Assembly: GCF_003385395.1 (NCBI RefSeq)
Contig: NZ_QNUG01000004.1
Location: 1 to 64,000 of the forward strand
Source: Epilithonimonas hispanica
GTDB lineage: Bacteria; Bacteroidota; Bacteroidia; Flavobacteriales; Weeksellaceae
Direction of reading: 5' to 3'
DNA length: 64,000 bases
Position 1 is the first letter of the stretch, and the number at the start of each line of letters is the position of its first letter. A program made the translations under genes and the position numbers. Under the pieces are notes generated by a model. It saw nothing but the letters and a program-made list of their open reading frames with translations, was not told the DNA's origin and ran no database searches. Positions 26,561 through 34,380 of this stretch are shown piece by piece.

Positions 26561-27523
26561 ATGGAATTATACGATGTTCTTATTGTTGGCGGTGGTCCAA
26601 TTGGGTTAGCTTGTGCTTTGGAAGCTAAAAAAAATAACTTGAAATATATTGTCATCGAAAAAGGAACGGTAGTCAACAGCCTTTACAATTATCCGCTGTA
26701 TATGACATTCTTCTCGACGGCTGACCGATTGGAAATCGACGAGATTCCGTTTATCACAACCAAACCCAAACCGGGACGACAAGATGCTCTGGAATATTAT
26801 CAAGGCATTGCGCGCGCAAAAGAAATCAATATTAAATCTTACGAAAAGGTTATTAATATTCAGAAATCTACTTTTTTCCAAGTTGAAACCAGCAAGCAGA
26901 TTTATTCTGCTAAAAATGTAGTGATTGCAACAGGTTTTTATGACATTCCAAATCTGATGAATATCAAAGGTGAAGAATTACCAAAAGTAAAACATTATTA
27001 TACAGAACCTTATCCTTACGCTTTTCAAAATATTGTCGTTATTGGTTCCAGTAATTCTTCAGTTGACGCCGCTTTGGAAATCTACAGAAAAGGTGGAAAT
27101 GTAACAATGATTATCCGAAATAACGAAATTTCTAAAAGTGTAAAGTATTGGGTAAAACCGGATATTGAGAACCGAATTAAGGAAGGAAGCGTCAAAGCTT
27201 TTTTCGGAGCAGAACTTCTGGAAGTCAAAGAGCACTCAGTAATATTCAAAACTGAAAAAGGAGAAATTCGGGAAATAGAAAATGATTTTGTACTTGCAAT
27301 GACAGGTTATCTTCCCGATTTCGAATTCCTAAAAAATATCGGAATAGATTTGAAAGGCGAATGTCAAAACCCACATTACAATCCCGAAACGATGGAAACC
27401 AATATAGACGGAATCTATCTTGCAGGCGTTGTCTGCGGCGGAAAAGACACTCATCTTTGGTTTATAGAAAACTCAAGAATCCACGCCAAGCAAATCATCA
27501 AAGACATAATTGATAAACAATAA
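26561..27523 (+). CDS. ypdA: YpdA family bacillithiol-disulfide reductase (putative)
   Basis: A 320-residue flavoprotein disulfide-reductase-like enzyme. The FAD motif VLIVGGGPIGLACALEA is at residues 6-22 and the NADPH motif VVIGSSNSSVDAALEIYRKGG near 160-180. The segment NYPLYMTFFSTADRLEI is typical of YpdA. In Firmicutes YpdA (Bdr) reduces oxidised bacillithiol; several Bacteroidota also make bacillithiol, so a thiol-redox role is plausible. No bsh gene is in the window. It lies 26 bp after cbpM. Confidence 0.88.
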   Translation: MELYDVLIVGGGPIGLACALEAKKNNLKYIVIEKGTVVNSLYNYPLYMTFFSTADRLEIDEIPFITTKPKPGRQDALEYYQGIARAKEINIKSYEKVINIQKSTFFQVETSKQIYSAKNVVIATGFYDIPNLMNIKGEELPKVKHYYTEPYPYAFQNIVVIGSSNSSVDAALEIYRKGGNVTMIIRNNEISKSVKYWVKPDIENRIKEGSVKAFFGAELLEVKEHSVIFKTEKGEIREIENDFVLAMTGYLPDFEFLKNIGIDLKGECQNPHYNPETMETNIDGIYLAGVVCGGKDTHLWFIENSRIHAKQIIKDIIDKQ

Positions 27524-27618
27524 GTCATTAAACTTGCTGTCTTAATTCTTTTGTCTTGAATCTTTTTTCTCAAAAAATGGTATTCTTTTTGTAACTTATA
27601 GACACAGAAAGAAAAACT

Positions 27619-28653
27619 ATGAACATCAAATTAATTAAAAACACATTTCCTTTATTCATCGCAGTTTCGTTATTTCTGATTCAATGTAAAAAGGAAGAAT
27701 CAGTTTCTTCCTCAGATAAAAATGACAATCCGATTACGGATATTTTGACGCCTGATGATAAAAAAGAAGAAGACTCAGTAAAAGAAGAAAAACCCAAAGT
27801 TCCCGATGTTGTCATTCCTAGAAAAGACTTTGGATTTTTCCCTTGGGTTTACAAAAACACCGACTCGGTTTCACAAAAAAATAAAAAAGAATTTACAGGA
27901 AAAGCGCTTTACACGATTCTTGCGCTCAATCGACTTGACAGAGCCAACATTGGCGCTGCTGACACATTGGTTGTTCCTGCAAAAATCGAGGACGATTTCC
28001 TGATATATTCGCCATTTCCGGGACACGTTACCAGTCTTGAAAATGTGAAAAAATTCGTTTTCTTTTCTTATCCTATTCAGGCTTTTGGCGTTTATGAATA
28101 TGGAAATCTAATCAAATGGGGACCAACAAGCATGGGGAAAAAATCAACGCCTACAAAAAAAGGATTAATGTTTGCCAATTGGAAAAAAGAAGTCGCCATA
28201 TCAACTGTGAGCGACGAATGGAAACTGCGATGGAATGTCAACGTAGCCAATTTTGACGGCATTGGTTGGCATCAGTATGCTATGCCTGGTTATCCGGCTT
28301 CGCACTCTTGCCTCAGAATGTTAGAAGAAGACGCCAAATGGATGTACACTTGGGTGGACACTTGGGTTCTCAATAAAGGCGGAGCAACTACCAGAGCCAA
28401 AGGAACGCCGCTCATTGTTTACGGCGATTATCCTTGGGGAAAAAGACGACCTTGGAAAAAATTGTTGGACTCTCCGGAAGCTAACAATATGTCCGAAGAC
28501 GAAATGAACAAAATCATAGAACCTCAGCTCGCAGAGATTATGAAAGAGCAAGAAAATCGAGATATCGTTCTTCAACAAGTTGAACAGGAGAAAAAAGCAA
28601 AAGCAGATTCTTTAGCTAATATCAAAAATCAACTTTCAGCCAATTTGAATTAA
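27619..28653 (+). CDS. L,D-transpeptidase (YkuD) lipoprotein
   Basis: A 344-residue cell-envelope enzyme. The signal peptide ends in a lipobox with Cys23 (FLIQC). A Lys/Asp/Glu-rich linker (about 24-70) precedes the YkuD domain, whose active site is IGWHQYAMPGYPASHSCLRM with His218, His229, Cys231 and Arg233. The canonical motif is SHGC[IL]R; here Ser replaces Gly. The fold makes 3-3 crosslinks in peptidoglycan or attaches lipoproteins to it. The C-terminus is a charged coiled tail. A palindromic repeat begins 8 nt after the stop codon. Confidence 0.85.
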   Translation: MNIKLIKNTFPLFIAVSLFLIQCKKEESVSSSDKNDNPITDILTPDDKKEEDSVKEEKPKVPDVVIPRKDFGFFPWVYKNTDSVSQKNKKEFTGKALYTILALNRLDRANIGAADTLVVPAKIEDDFLIYSPFPGHVTSLENVKKFVFFSYPIQAFGVYEYGNLIKWGPTSMGKKSTPTKKGLMFANWKKEVAISTVSDEWKLRWNVNVANFDGIGWHQYAMPGYPASHSCLRMLEEDAKWMYTWVDTWVLNKGGATTRAKGTPLIVYGDYPWGKRRPWKKLLDSPEANNMSEDEMNKIIEPQLAEIMKEQENRDIVLQQVEQEKKAKADSLANIKNQLSANLN

Positions 28654-28661
28654 TTTTTTCA

Positions 28662-28772
28662 GGAGCTATTTCCCGCTATCCACTATATCTTTTTTGTTTT
28701 CAGAACGTTTCTCGATTAAAAAAAATGAGTAGAAGAAAACAAAAAAGGATGCCGTTCCTATCGGGGCTATGG
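28662..28772 (+). repeat. GGAGCT..CCCGC 3'-end element, copy 1
   Basis: It begins GGAGCTATTTCCCGCTATCC 8 nt after the L,D-transpeptidase stop codon, runs through TATATCTTTTTTGTTTTC, and ends with AAAACAAAAAAGGATGCCG and CTATCGGGGCTATGGG. The two ends pair imperfectly through the TTTTTTG/CAAAAAA arms. Close relatives are at 40011-40125 and 46965-47079, more distant ones at 30405-30490 and 53621-53747. Confidence 0.8.
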
Positions 28773-28810
28773 GATTGTTCTTCCAAACAAGCTTTATAAT
28801 AAAATACAAG

Positions 28811-28852
28811 AAACCCTTTCAAAGTTTAACCTTTGAAAGGGTTTTATTTTAG
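28811..28852. terminator. Intrinsic terminator
   Basis: A perfect 14-bp stem AAACCCTTTCAAAG / CTTTGAAAGGGTTT is followed by TTATTTT on the plus strand. It sits between the convergent L,D-transpeptidase and aldehyde dehydrogenase genes. Confidence 0.85.
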
Positions 28853-28936
28853 AAAATTTCAGACAAAATTCTAAAATTCAATTAATTGAATCTTTGGAAA
28901 ATTAATTCTTAATCAATTCTTTGCGTAATTATTTTT

Positions 28937-30226
28937 CTAAATATTTCCAACCACAGTTTTTATCTGCGTAAATTCTTTAATCGCCAACAAAGACAATTCA
29001 ACGCCGTAACCGGAAGATTTTGCTCCACCGAAAGGAAGTCTCGCGTCAGAACTCGTCGATTTGTTAATAGAAACCGTTCCCGATTCTAGATTCTCAATGA
29101 AAAATTGGGCACGCTTTTTATCTTTCGTCCAAACTGCATTCCCTAACCCAAACGGAATATCATTCGCTAATTTCAGGATTTCATCATCATTTTTTCCAAC
29201 CATCAGAATTGCCAATGGTCCAAATAATTCTTCCTGCAAAATTGGATTACCTTCTTGTACTCTGATAATTCCGGGACGAAATTCATTCTCAGAAATACGT
29301 TCCAAAGCAAGAACTACTTCTGCTCCATTTTTCAAAGCTTTTTTATATTGACTTTCCAATTCGTCTGCCAAATCTGGCCTTGCCATTTTCCCCAATTTAG
29401 TTTCTTTTTTGAAAGGGTCAGCCGGCTGGTAAGAATTGTATTCTTCTATAAATTTTGGAAGAAATTTTCCCTCAATATCCCGATGAATAATAAAACGTTT
29501 CGCTGCATTACAAACCTGTCCTGTATTTTGAAGTTTTCCAGCTGGTCCGTCAATCGCTGCTTTTTCATAATCAGAATCTTCTAAAACGATAAAAGCATCA
29601 CTTCCGCCTAATTCCAAAACGGATTTCTTGATATTCTTCCCGGCCAAAGCAGCGACAGTTGCGCCGGCTTTTTCACTTCCTGTTAGACTTACACCTCTTA
29701 CTAATGGATTTTCAAGGATCTCTTGGATTTCGTTGTGCCCGATTCTTAGATTTTGGAATATATTTTTTGGAAAACCTGCTTCTGCAAAAGCTTTTTCAAT
29801 TTCATCCCCACTTCCGAAACAGATGGAGGCGTGTTTCAGCAAAATAACGTTTCCTGCAAGAATTGCCGGAACTGCAAATCTCAAAACTTGCCAAAACGGG
29901 AAATTCCAAGGCATTACACCCAAAATAATTCCCATTGCATCGTAATGAACTTCACTCACATTGAATTCTGTTTTGATTTCTGTAGGTTTCAATACATTTT
30001 CTGCATTGGCATAAAACCAAATCATTCCTGCACTTTTTTCTATCTCAGCAATAGATTGGGAAATCGGTTTGTGCATTTCTGTAGTTATGATTTTCGCATA
30101 AGCTTCTTTGTTTTTATCCAGAACATCTGCCAGTTTCAAAAGTAGCTTTTGACGTTCTTCAAAAGGAGTTTTTCTCCAATCTTGGAATGATTGATGCGCT
30201 GAATTAATATGTTTTGATAAGTCCAT
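28937..30226 (-). CDS. NAD(P)-dependent aldehyde (succinate-semialdehyde-like) dehydrogenase
   Basis: A 429-residue aldehyde dehydrogenase. The active site residues are visible: Asn in GVMPWNFPFWQ, Glu in VLELGGSDAFIV and the nucleophile Cys in NTGQVCNAAKR, plus the late motif LPFGGAKSSGYG. It is slightly shorter than the usual 450 or more residues because the N-terminal strand pair (the NPATGE region) is missing, as in the short succinate-semialdehyde dehydrogenase group. The substrate is inferred from overall resemblance only. It is transcribed alone. Confidence 0.87.
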   Translation of the reverse strand: MDLSKHINSAHQSFQDWRKTPFEERQKLLLKLADVLDKNKEAYAKIITTEMHKPISQSIAEIEKSAGMIWFYANAENVLKPTEIKTEFNVSEVHYDAMGIILGVMPWNFPFWQVLRFAVPAILAGNVILLKHASICFGSGDEIEKAFAEAGFPKNIFQNLRIGHNEIQEILENPLVRGVSLTGSEKAGATVAALAGKNIKKSVLELGGSDAFIVLEDSDYEKAAIDGPAGKLQNTGQVCNAAKRFIIHRDIEGKFLPKFIEEYNSYQPADPFKKETKLGKMARPDLADELESQYKKALKNGAEVVLALERISENEFRPGIIRVQEGNPILQEELFGPLAILMVGKNDDEILKLANDIPFGLGNAVWTKDKKRAQFFIENLESGTVSINKSTSSDARLPFGGAKSSGYGVELSLLAIKEFTQIKTVVGNI

Positions 30227-30404
30227 TTTTCTTTGATTTTATTAAAAATTAGGTTGCATTAATTGTACCAATTTATGCGGCTCTAAATGTACAAAGTTGA
30301 GAATAAAACCAACATTTATTTTTATATTTTTTATAAATTTTTGTATTAAATTTTATAAATAATGAAATATAATTTTTGAAAGTATTTTAAAAACAGAGAA
30401 TCAC

Positions 30405-30490
30405 TCGCGCCCCGACCTGAGTGGAGCTCTTTTTGTTTTTTCGGAAAAAAAGAAAAAAGCGGGAACAGAGGGCGGATAAAGGCGCCCAAA
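30405..30490 (-). repeat. 3'-end element, diverged copy (GGGCGCC..CGCCC type)
   Basis: Read on the minus strand it starts GGGCGCCTTTATCCGCCC about 12 nt after the stop codon of the membrane-protein gene and ends AGCTCCACTCAGGTCGGGGC. Internal T- and A-runs pair. The order of blocks is that of the copies at 28662, 40011 and 46965, though the sequence has drifted. Confidence 0.6.
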
Positions 30491-30498
30491 ATATGACA

Positions 30499-31092
30499 TT
30501 AATTCTTCTTGCTACTTCGGAAAAGTAAGACAGAGTTGAGGAAAATGAGTAATAAATCCAAAGTTACCCAAATACTGAGTTTGATGTTATCGTATTTAAG
30601 TTCTTCGATTTTTTCGGTCGCTATTGCAGAAAGTTTGAGACTGTTGTTGATGTAATTTTTGACCTCGATGATTTTGTCCTCATTTTTGTTGGGAACTGCA
30701 ACCTGCGAGAAATAAACCAATTTATTCTTTCCAATATATCCGGCAACCCAAAACTCGTTGGATTTCTGCATATTGAGATATTCTATTCGGAAATACTCCG
30801 GGCGGACTTGACCAACGTGTTTGGAAAGATATTTGGTTTCTTTTTCTCCGTCCTGAATCCTGATGATGTAAAAGTCAATCGGCTGTGGCAAATAGTTGAT
30901 AACCTGCACTGCCAAAGAGTTTTCCAAAAACTGAGACACACTTCTCTCCACAAACCAAAACGTGAAATAAGCGGCCGCAGAAATGGTAATAATCGTCCGA
31001 ACTACTTTGTTCCACAGACTCCATTTTCCTGACCGAAAACCGGAAAGAAAAAGGGCAATGATGAGAAAAATGAGGATTAGAATGATTATCAT
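30499..31092 (-). CDS. Membrane protein of unknown function
   Basis: A 197-residue protein that I do not recognise. It has an N-terminal hydrophobic segment (residues 1-16), a second (about 32-49) and a C-terminal one (about 172-190), with a soluble middle part of about 120 residues between the last two. It is third in a minus-strand run after the alpha/beta hydrolase and HD-domain genes, 28 bp behind the latter, so it is probably co-transcribed. A 3'-end palindromic element follows it. Confidence 0.65.
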   Translation of the reverse strand: MIIILILIFLIIALFLSGFRSGKWSLWNKVVRTIITISAAAYFTFWFVERSVSQFLENSLAVQVINYLPQPIDFYIIRIQDGEKETKYLSKHVGQVRPEYFRIEYLNMQKSNEFWVAGYIGKNKLVYFSQVAVPNKNEDKIIEVKNYINNSLKLSAIATEKIEELKYDNIKLSIWVTLDLLLIFLNSVLLFRSSKKN

Positions 31093-31120
31093 TGAAACAA
31101 AGATAATGGTTTCTCGTCAA

Positions 31121-31765
31121 TTAGAACGTGACATTCCATTCTTTGTAGAATTCATCGAGGAACTGAAGCATAAATTGATGTCTATGTTCCGCAATTTCCT
31201 TCGCTGTTTTCGTATTGAGTAAATCTTTGAGAAGCAGCAGTTTTTCATAGAAATGATTAATCGTAGTTCCGTTAGACTTTTTATATTCTTCCTTTGTTTG
31301 ATTAAGTTTTGGCTCGATATCGGGGTGATACATCAAGTTGTTTTTGTAACCACCAAAATTGAAAGTTCTGGCAATTCCAATGGCTCCAATTGCGTCTAAT
31401 CTATCAGCATCCTGAACTATTTTCAGTTCCAAAGGCAGATTCTCTGGCGCGTCATTTCGGTTTTTGAAGGACATATTTTCGATGATGAAAATAACTTTTT
31501 GAATGGTCTCCGAATCAACATTTTGTTCTGTAAGAAAATCGTTCACAATTTTTGAAGCCAAAGTTTCGTCGCCATTATGGAATTTTGGGTCAGCAATGTC
31601 GTGTAGTAAAGCAGATAATTCGATAATTAATTTATCGCCTCCTTCTTTTTCTTGGATTTTAAGACTCAATTTCCAAACACGCTCGATATGAAACCAATCG
31701 TGACCAGATTCCGTTCCTTCTAATTTTTGTTTTACTAACTCTATTGTTTTGTTAATCAATTCCAT
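31121..31765 (-). CDS. HD-domain phosphohydrolase
   Basis: A 214-residue metal-dependent phosphohydrolase of the YedJ-like HD family. The metal ligands are H..HD..D: GHDWFHIERVW near residue 22 and LSALLHDIADPKFHNGDE near residues 45-62, with a later QDADRLDAIGAIGIARTF segment characteristic of this group. The substrate may be a nucleotide or other phosphate ester; it is not known. Its start codon overlaps the upstream hydrolase stop by one base, which indicates coupling. Confidence 0.88.
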   Translation of the reverse strand: MELINKTIELVKQKLEGTESGHDWFHIERVWKLSLKIQEKEGGDKLIIELSALLHDIADPKFHNGDETLASKIVNDFLTEQNVDSETIQKVIFIIENMSFKNRNDAPENLPLELKIVQDADRLDAIGAIGIARTFNFGGYKNNLMYHPDIEPKLNQTKEEYKKSNGTTINHFYEKLLLLKDLLNTKTAKEIAEHRHQFMLQFLDEFYKEWNVTF

Positions 31766-32604
31766 TAATTCAATTCTTTTAAAATAATATTCCAGAGCTT
31801 CTTGTTATAGCTTCTGAAAAAATTAATATGTCCTATTTCGTTCTTTTCTGACTCCGATGTTTTGATTAATCTGTAAGTCGGTTTCAGATTTGGATAAGTG
31901 TCTTGTAAAAGCGATTTCACTCCTTTTTCGGTTAACCAAGCATCATCTTCCGCTCTTACTACAAAAACTTTTTGAGTCAGGTTTTTAGAAAAATCCTCTG
32001 ACTTTTCCAGAAGTTTGTTTGTTGATTTTTTATTGAGAATCAAAGTCCTCCAATCAAATGCACTTCCCGAAGGTAAACTTTCGCCCAAACCAAACCAATC
32101 TGCTGGAAAATAGCCTAATAATTTGGTCGACAAAGGCTGTGCAATTCCGAAGCCAAGATAAGCTTCTATCTTTGTTTTGAATTTTAAATTTCCAACAAAA
32201 GCATTCTGAGTTCCGACAAATATAAATTCTTCAAACATCTCAGAATCTTTATTCATTCCTAAAATCAAAGCACCAACCGAATGTCCCAAACAAAATTTTT
32301 GATAATCCGAAAAATTAGTTTTAATATAATTAGTCACAGCTTTGTAATCCTTCGTTCCCCAGATTCTCATCGAAGCTTCGAAACCTTTCATTCTATCAGG
32401 TTTTGAAACTCCTATTCCACGATAATCGTAAGTCATCACCATAAAACCGTGCTCAGAAAAAAACTGCGCAAATGAGAAATAAATCTGCTGTTTGACACCT
32501 GTTGCAGAGTTTATCAATAAAATTTTACTGTTAGGATTTTGAGGTTCAAAAATATGAACAGCTAAACTGTAATTATCCTCGGTTGTGATATTAATACTCT
32601 TCAT
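31765..32604 (-). CDS. Alpha/beta hydrolase
   Basis: A 279-residue serine hydrolase. The nucleophile elbow is CLGHSVGALILG (G-H-S-V-G), with an oxyanion-region MTYDYRGIGVS before it and a late His in EIGHINFFR. There is no signal peptide. The family includes esterases and lipases; the substrate is unknown. It is the first gene of a three-gene minus-strand operon with the HD phosphohydrolase and a membrane protein. Confidence 0.87.
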   Translation of the reverse strand: MKSINITTEDNYSLAVHIFEPQNPNSKILLINSATGVKQQIYFSFAQFFSEHGFMVMTYDYRGIGVSKPDRMKGFEASMRIWGTKDYKAVTNYIKTNFSDYQKFCLGHSVGALILGMNKDSEMFEEFIFVGTQNAFVGNLKFKTKIEAYLGFGIAQPLSTKLLGYFPADWFGLGESLPSGSAFDWRTLILNKKSTNKLLEKSEDFSKNLTQKVFVVRAEDDAWLTEKGVKSLLQDTYPNLKPTYRLIKTSESEKNEIGHINFFRSYNKKLWNIILKELN

Positions 32605-32684
32605 AAAAATGATTTTAATGGAATCATTCTATAAAAATAAAAAAATCAATTCGTTGAAAATGACATTTCGATATGCTGGAAATA

Positions 32685-33575
32685 TTAATTCTGAAAATCC
32701 TTGAGATATGGCAAACCTTTTTGAGAACCTCTGTAATCAGCTGCTTTTAATGCCACTTCATTTCCAAATTTCACACAATCCTCAATAGAATTTCCGTGAA
32801 GCAAAGCAATAGAAAAACCTGATGTGAAAGCATCTCCTAATCCCATATTGTGAGCTTGAGAACTCGGGTCTTTTCGGAAATATTTCATCTCGGAACCATC
32901 AAAATAACTGGTACTGTTAGCGCCGTCTCTCACAAATAATTTATTCGGAAGATGTTTAATGATTTCGTCGTGATTTCCTTCTCCGAAAAGCGTTTCCAAA
33001 TCTGTGCTTTTTGCAACTATGAAACTCGCATAATCTATTATTTCGTCTGACAATCGGCTTGCAGGCGCAGCATAAATTCCGATTTTCTTTCCAAGACTTT
33101 TGGCTTTTTTGAAAAGAAATTCAACAGTTTTTATAGGAATCTCTAACTGAGTCAAAATCAAATCTGCTGCTAAAAGATATTTTTCAGCTTCATTGATGTC
33201 ATTTGGTGATAAATTATAATTTGCAGCGGGAACTACTGTGATGGCATTTCCCTCGTCAGAAGCGTTCACATAAGCAGTTCCTGTATCTTCGTCATTGTCT
33301 TCCACAACGTAAGCTACATTCACATCCTCATCGTCCAGATTTCTGAGAACCTGCTGTCCATAAGGGTCCATACCTACCCGACTTATCAAAGCAGTATGAG
33401 CACCCAAACGCGACGTTGCAATGGCCTGATTAGCTCCTTTTCCTCCAAGAAAACTTTTCAGTCCGTTAGCTAGAACCGTGTTGTTGGCTGTTGGGATTTT
33501 AGAAGTATTAAAAATCAAATCTATAGAAGAGCTTCCTACAACTACAATCTGGGGGATTATATTACTGAGTCTCAT
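32685..33575 (-). CDS. rbsK: Ribokinase (PfkB family)
   Basis: A 296-residue carbohydrate kinase that would phosphorylate ribose or a related sugar at the 5-position. PfkB signature 1 is present as FLGGKGANQAIATSRLGA, and the ribokinase-specific start VVVGSSSIDLI is at the N-terminus. The ATP-site motif, usually D-T-x-G-A-G-D, reads NMGLGDAFTSGF, keeping the catalytic Asp but not the leading D-T. The ATG at 33575 is preferred over the upstream TTG. No ribose transport or regulatory genes are adjacent, so the true substrate is less certain than the fold. Confidence 0.82.
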   Translation of the reverse strand: MRLSNIIPQIVVVGSSSIDLIFNTSKIPTANNTVLANGLKSFLGGKGANQAIATSRLGAHTALISRVGMDPYGQQVLRNLDDEDVNVAYVVEDNDEDTGTAYVNASDEGNAITVVPAANYNLSPNDINEAEKYLLAADLILTQLEIPIKTVEFLFKKAKSLGKKIGIYAAPASRLSDEIIDYASFIVAKSTDLETLFGEGNHDEIIKHLPNKLFVRDGANSTSYFDGSEMKYFRKDPSSQAHNMGLGDAFTSGFSIALLHGNSIEDCVKFGNEVALKAADYRGSQKGLPYLKDFQN

Positions 33576-33645
33576 TTGTAATATTAATTGTTTAAAAGTC
33601 AAACGAAATAATGGTTTATCATTTCATTTCTGCTAATGTAACAAT

Positions 33646-34290
33646 TTAATCCATTCCGATTTCTATAAACTCAGAAATTAATTTAACTACTTGATTATCT
33701 TTAGAATAACCAATATAGGAAGCATAAAATCCTTCGCCATATCCAGTTTCGAAAGCAATTATGTTTTCCTTTTTATTGTCGTAAGGTTTCAGAACTGCAA
33801 ACTGGTCAATTGCCCCTTTTTCATCAAAAAAATGAGAATGAAAAAACTCTTCGTAGATTCCCAAAAAGTCTGCTCCTTTCTTATGGAAAAGTTCTTGTTC
33901 TAGATTATTAAGAGCATACTGAGCATCTTTATCCATAAAACTTCCCATCCCAGATTCTACGGGATAACCGAAGATTTCTCCTTCCTTCAAATCGTTTAGA
34001 TTTTGGTCATCGCATAAAGCCAAGGCCCAATTTTCAGCCAATTGGTTTTTATCGAAAACAATTTCTGTATAAGCCACACAATTGGAATTTCTTTCTTTGT
34101 GAATCAAAACCGGAAAATCTCCTTTCGGAAATTCTTGATTGAAGGCAGATTTGTCAGGCGTAATCAAAGCGTCACTCGCCACAATTTTACCTGAAGAAAT
34201 ATGAATCTCCCCGACTTCGTAGGTTTCCAATAAAGGATTTTCTACGAAGTCTCGAGAGAATAATTTTTTAATATTTTCTATGTGAGTCAT
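33646..34290 (-). CDS. DUF4241 domain protein
   Basis: A 214-residue cytosolic protein matching the DUF4241 pattern: an N-terminal LLETYEVGEIHISSGKIVASDAL, a central FPVLIHKERNSNCVAYTEI and a C-terminal FETGYGEGFYASYIGYS. The family is widespread, sometimes encoded in toxin-immunity or polymorphic-toxin neighbourhoods, but no toxin is seen here. The function is unknown. It lies between valS and ribokinase on the same strand. Confidence 0.8.
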   Translation of the reverse strand: MTHIENIKKLFSRDFVENPLLETYEVGEIHISSGKIVASDALITPDKSAFNQEFPKGDFPVLIHKERNSNCVAYTEIVFDKNQLAENWALALCDDQNLNDLKEGEIFGYPVESGMGSFMDKDAQYALNNLEQELFHKKGADFLGIYEEFFHSHFFDEKGAIDQFAVLKPYDNKKENIIAFETGYGEGFYASYIGYSKDNQVVKLISEFIEIGMD

Positions 34291-34380
34291 TTTACAAGTC
34301 GGAAGTCAGAAGTCTGATGTCCGAGGTTTTTAATTATATTTAAATTTATACGTCGAAAACTCCTGACCTCGGTCTTCTAA

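Noticed and set aside
33646-34290. Toxin-immunity locus, since DUF4241 genes can sit in such clusters.
   Set aside because: The neighbours are ribokinase and valS; no toxin, Rhs or secretion-effector gene is present.
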